This document shows positions 61,570 through 64,000 of a stretch of 64,000 nt of DNA, piece by piece; position 1 is the stretch's first letter; the number at the start of each line of letters is the position of its first letter. The translations under genes were made by a program, and so were the position numbers. Source of the DNA: Rhodopirellula bahusiensis (GTDB taxonomy: Bacteria; Planctomycetota; Planctomycetia; Pirellulales; Pirellulaceae); assembly GCF_002727185.1 (NCBI RefSeq), contig NZ_NIZW01000035.1, positions 1 through 64,000 of the forward strand. Direction: 5' to 3'. The notes under the pieces are model-generated. The model did not search any database. It was not told where the DNA came from and saw nothing but the letters and a program-made list of their open reading frames with translations.

Positions 61570-62802
61570 TCACTTCGTCAGTTCAACGGTTGCCGTCATG
61601 GTAGGCTTCACCGCATCAGGCAATTGCCCAACGACCTTCACGGTCGCATCAAACTTGGCTCCCATGAATGGCACCGTCGCAATCGAATCAACGACGCCTT
61701 TCACTTCGGCCTTCGGATCAATCGCTGGCTTGATGACGCATGAATCGCCTGTCTTGATGCCCGCCAAATCCGATTCGCTCAACGTCAATCGAACTCGCAT
61801 CTTTTTGGGCTGGACCACGGTAGCGATGACCTGGTCGGTTGAAACTTTCGCACCCGCCTTGATCGGACTGGGCTTTGCATTGAGAGCACCACGATTGAGT
61901 TCTCCATAAAGCAAGATGCCGCCACCAGGAGCTTTGATGACGATCGCCTTTCGTTGCTGGCGAAGCTCTTCGAAGTCGGCTTCCCTTTCGGCCAAAGCTT
62001 CGGCGGCCTTTCGACGTTCGATGTCGCGTTTCTTCTTGGCACTGTCGAGGTTGCGAAGGGTTTTCTCATAAGCCATCTGAGCCCGTTCCCAAGTCGCCTC
62101 CGTTTGAGCGTCCTCGGCAGGAATGGATTGCTCCATCGTTCGTTTGGATCGGATCTCGGTGCTTTCCAATCGAAACTGAGCGGACTCGACCGAACGCTTG
62201 GCACGCTTGAGCACGATCTCTTCGGACTCTTCGGTCAAGTCATCGGCGTCGTACATCTGCTGAAGCTGCTTCAATTCCTCCGCCGCGTTTTCTAACGAAG
62301 CCTTGGACGATTTGATGTCGAATTCAGCACTTTTGATTTTTCGATCCCGGTCGACTTGCAAGTAGTTGTCGTAAGCCTGCTTGGCAGACTGACGTGCACG
62401 CTCCGCATCTTCGCGATCAAGTTTCTGAGCAGCAACGAATTGGTCAAACGCAAATTGTTCATCCGCCGCGGTGATTCTTGCCAAGCGGATATCGATCTCG
62501 GCGGCAGAAAGTTTTTTGTCGATGGATTCAGTGTCAAACCAAACGACCGTCTGGCCCTCTTTGACGTCGGTTCCGTGCGGCAGGATCTTCTTGATCTCGA
62601 GTTCACCAAACTGATCCAACCCGTGGTTCAATTCCCAACTTCGAGTCGCCTCGAATGTCCCCTGCACCTTGACCGGTTCAGCAGCCTTTTCTGCTTCTTT
62701 GTCCTTCGGCGCGTCGTCCAACGCGAGAAGCGAATTGGCCCCGAGGATCACGCAGAATGCCGCGACGGCGGCTCGAGTCATTCGATTCAACAAACAATTC
62801 AT
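61570..62802 (-). CDS. HlyD-like periplasmic adaptor protein
   Basis: 410 residues with a signal peptide (TRAAVAAFCVILGANSLLALD). A lipoyl-type half-motif (GELEIKKILPHGTDVKEGQTVVWFD) is followed by a very long charged coiled coil (about residues 90-285) and the second half (IVIKAPGGGILLYGELNRG), then a barrel (KKMRVRLTLSESDLAGIKTGDSCVI, TMTATVELTK). This is the membrane-fusion-protein layout. No ABC or RND pump and no TolC is adjacent. Its partner is the exported toroid protein gene downstream. It may serve a distant pump or act as an envelope scaffold. Confidence 0.8.
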   Translation of the reverse strand: MNCLLNRMTRAAVAAFCVILGANSLLALDDAPKDKEAEKAAEPVKVQGTFEATRSWELNHGLDQFGELEIKKILPHGTDVKEGQTVVWFDTESIDKKLSAAEIDIRLARITAADEQFAFDQFVAAQKLDREDAERARQSAKQAYDNYLQVDRDRKIKSAEFDIKSSKASLENAAEELKQLQQMYDADDLTEESEEIVLKRAKRSVESAQFRLESTEIRSKRTMEQSIPAEDAQTEATWERAQMAYEKTLRNLDSAKKKRDIERRKAAEALAEREADFEELRQQRKAIVIKAPGGGILLYGELNRGALNAKPSPIKAGAKVSTDQVIATVVQPKKMRVRLTLSESDLAGIKTGDSCVIKPAIDPKAEVKGVVDSIATVPFMGAKFDATVKVVGQLPDAVKPTMTATVELTK

Positions 62803-63161
62803 GATGTCATTCTCTCAAGGCGATGTGGGACGACAGTGATCGGCAATTTTGTTCGGCCGTCTGTTTCAAGACGGCTCACTTCGGGGTGGTATACCGCCGA
62901 AAAAGCGGCGTGGCTTTTCAGAGTATCTCCAGAAATCACCGAATCAATCGACCGAAATACAACGAGTCGATTCCAAGCACTGAAAGAAGGCAGCGCCGCA
63001 ATCTCGTCGCTAGTTGGCTGTCGCAGGAGGGCTCAGCCCCTCTTCGGTTTCATCATCACCGACGAGCAGTATGAAGGCGAACACCAAACATCCATCGACA
63101 ATCACCCGACCACGCTGCAACAGTGGTCTCCATTGTACCGTCTGGCGGATGCCAGTTGCCT
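62803..63161. other. Intergenic region with hairpins, no gene
   Basis: A 360-base gap between two minus-strand genes. GCCGTCT/AGACGGC pair around a 6-base loop at 62856-62875, and CGCCG/CGGCG around AAAAAG at 62895-62910. These lie upstream of the HlyD-like gene and could end the transglutaminase transcript or form a leader structure. I see no coding sequence; the plus-strand frames here have no domain. Confidence 0.4.
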
Positions 63162-63743
63162 TCAATCGACATCGGGCAAATCTTCGGCCAGTTCAAGCCA
63201 ATCATCGTGCCGCCTCAGTCGCTCTGCCACGGCCGGATGTGGCTTTGGCCAAATCTCTGGAAGGTCGCATTCGCCCTCCATTTCGGTCGCAAACGCCAGT
63301 TGCTCGCGAGGCGGATCGAACTGGGCGTTCACGCCGGGTTTGTTCCCACGAGCGTCGATCCGAACCCAACCATGCCCCGGCAAATGAACGGCGTTTAAAC
63401 CGTGCAAGCAGAACGGTGGACCATCGCCATCAACCGACAGTCGCTGGTAACACATCCCGGCGGGAATTTGGTTGGCTCGCAACAAAGCACAAAGCAGATG
63501 ACTCTTGGCGTAGCAGTATCCAATCCCCTGCGACAGCACGTCCGACGCTCGGCATGTCACTGGGTTGCGCTGTTCATCTCCGGTGTGCAGGATCGCGTCA
63601 CGCACAAACTCAAAACAGTTCTTCGCGGTTTCCTCCATCGATGCCCCCGCCAGCTTGCGTGCACATTCAACGATGTCCGGATGGCTAGCATCAATGTCCT
63701 CGCAATGCCCAAGGTAGTCGTCTGGATTGAGAGATGAACTCAT
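63162..63743 (-). CDS. Transglutaminase-like cysteine protease-fold protein
   Basis: 193 residues from the ATG at 63743; the longer frame to 63872 runs through a hairpin repeat and is rejected. The transglutaminase-like core is clear: the helix AKNCFEFVRDAIL, the nucleophile Cys in GIGYCYAKSHLLCALLRA, and the His and Asp in HGLNAVHLPGHGWVRIDARG. This superfamily includes peptidases and amidases besides crosslinking enzymes. There is no signal peptide, so it is cytoplasmic. Neighbours give no pathway. The fold call is firm; the reaction is unknown. Confidence 0.82.
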   Translation of the reverse strand: MSSSLNPDDYLGHCEDIDASHPDIVECARKLAGASMEETAKNCFEFVRDAILHTGDEQRNPVTCRASDVLSQGIGYCYAKSHLLCALLRANQIPAGMCYQRLSVDGDGPPFCLHGLNAVHLPGHGWVRIDARGNKPGVNAQFDPPREQLAFATEMEGECDLPEIWPKPHPAVAERLRRHDDWLELAEDLPDVD

Positions 63744-63805
63744 GTCGGTTCCGTTGGTCAGTCTTGGAAAATAAAGCGTGCGAAGGACGGTGCAGAAAAC
63801 AAGTC

Positions 63806-63856
63806 GCATAGGCTCCCAGCCTGTGATTGCGAAGAACACAGGCTGGAAGCCTATGC
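63806..63856. repeat. Long intergenic hairpin repeat upstream of the transglutaminase-like gene
   Basis: Two 20-base arms (GCATAGGCTCCCAGCCTGTG and CACAGGCTGGAAGCCTATGC) pair at 18 of 20 positions, as 9 base pairs, a 2-base mismatch and 9 base pairs, around an 11-base loop. It has the look of a dispersed palindromic (REP-like) element. When read through on the minus strand it adds the sequence GIGFQPVF to the false N-terminal extension of the downstream gene. Confidence 0.7.
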
Positions 63857-63899
63857 CACACTTTCTGTGCAAATAACGCCCGTTGGTACACGGACAAGC

Positions 63900-64000
63900 C
63901 TAACCACCGGCAGGTTCATTCAGCTCAAGTGCCGCCCGCAAGAACGCCTTGAAGTTGAGCAGGTCACCTGGTGGACTGCCAGAGAACCATGATCCCAATT
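63900..64000 (-). CDS. 3' end of a gene cut by the window edge
   Basis: Reading the minus strand from the edge gives an open frame ending at a stop at 63900-63902, with the last residues GSPPGDLLNFKAFLRAALEL followed by NEPAGG. The composition is protein-like, unlike the neighbouring spacer. About 33 codons are visible, too few to name a family. Confidence 0.35.
   Translation of the reverse strand, partial: LGSWFSGSPPGDLLNFKAFLRAALELNEPAGG

Noticed and set aside
62356-63387. A 343-codon plus-strand frame
   Set aside because: It runs opposite the HlyD-like gene, through the intergenic gap and into the transglutaminase-like gene. No domain, biased composition.

Overview
The window looks like chromosome of a marine planctomycete, most probably Rhodopirellula or a close relative. 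I infer this from the protein families: PVC-type membrane-bound dehydrogenases fused to CxxCH haem domains, two DUF1559 proteins with pilin-like N-termini, an ECF sigma factor beside a Ser/Thr kinase, a giant DUF4347/YWTD/cadherin-like protein with a LEP-VLFSA type N-terminus, and many large multidomain exported enzymes. No database search was possible.

Layout. 354-863: MarR-type regulator. 1236-12243: a same-strand run with a frameshifted PVC dehydrogenase/cytochrome, an SGNH-like plus DUF3237 fusion, a triple-esterase protein (CE1-CE1-SASA) and a GH10 xylanase fused to an alpha/beta hydrolase. It reads as a xylan de-esterification and cleavage locus and ends at a strong hairpin. 12500-14376: a lone tyrosine integrase between a decayed tRNA-Pro-like 3' half and an intact tRNA-Val(CAC). 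14657-15583: SAM methyltransferase.

15712-35897 is the most notable region. On the minus strand lie a 2,294-residue surface protein, a hybrid histidine kinase translationally coupled to it (ATGA overlap), and a REC/HD-GYP response regulator. Diverging from them on the plus strand is a tight operon of TolC-like outer-membrane protein, trimmed SecA-like ATPase, HlyD adaptor, GAF-HlyD fusion and PqqD-like/M50 protease/HlyD fusion. I interpret the two halves as a giant surface protein with its own sensor-signalling branch and a dedicated export apparatus that uses a SecA-type motor rather than an ABC transporter.

35961-40643 (minus): ygfZ, ECF sigma factor and a Ser/Thr kinase with an internal twin-arginine-like membrane segment. 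41023-41874: YpfJ-type zinc peptidase. 41964-50666: a DUF1559 protein, then a translationally coupled type II secretion/pseudopilus-like operon with one GspE ATPase, three GspF-like proteins, three pseudopilin-type proteins, a second DUF1559 protein and a membrane protein. 50862-51655: two small membrane proteins. 51890-56539: a 1,549-residue fusion of sugar-isomerase-like, LamG-like, cytochrome c, beta-propeller and azurin-like domains. 56647-60158: two convergent PhoD-type phosphatases. 60255-62802: an exported alpha/alpha-toroid protein and a HlyD-like protein. 63162-63743: a transglutaminase-like protein. A partial gene runs off the right edge.
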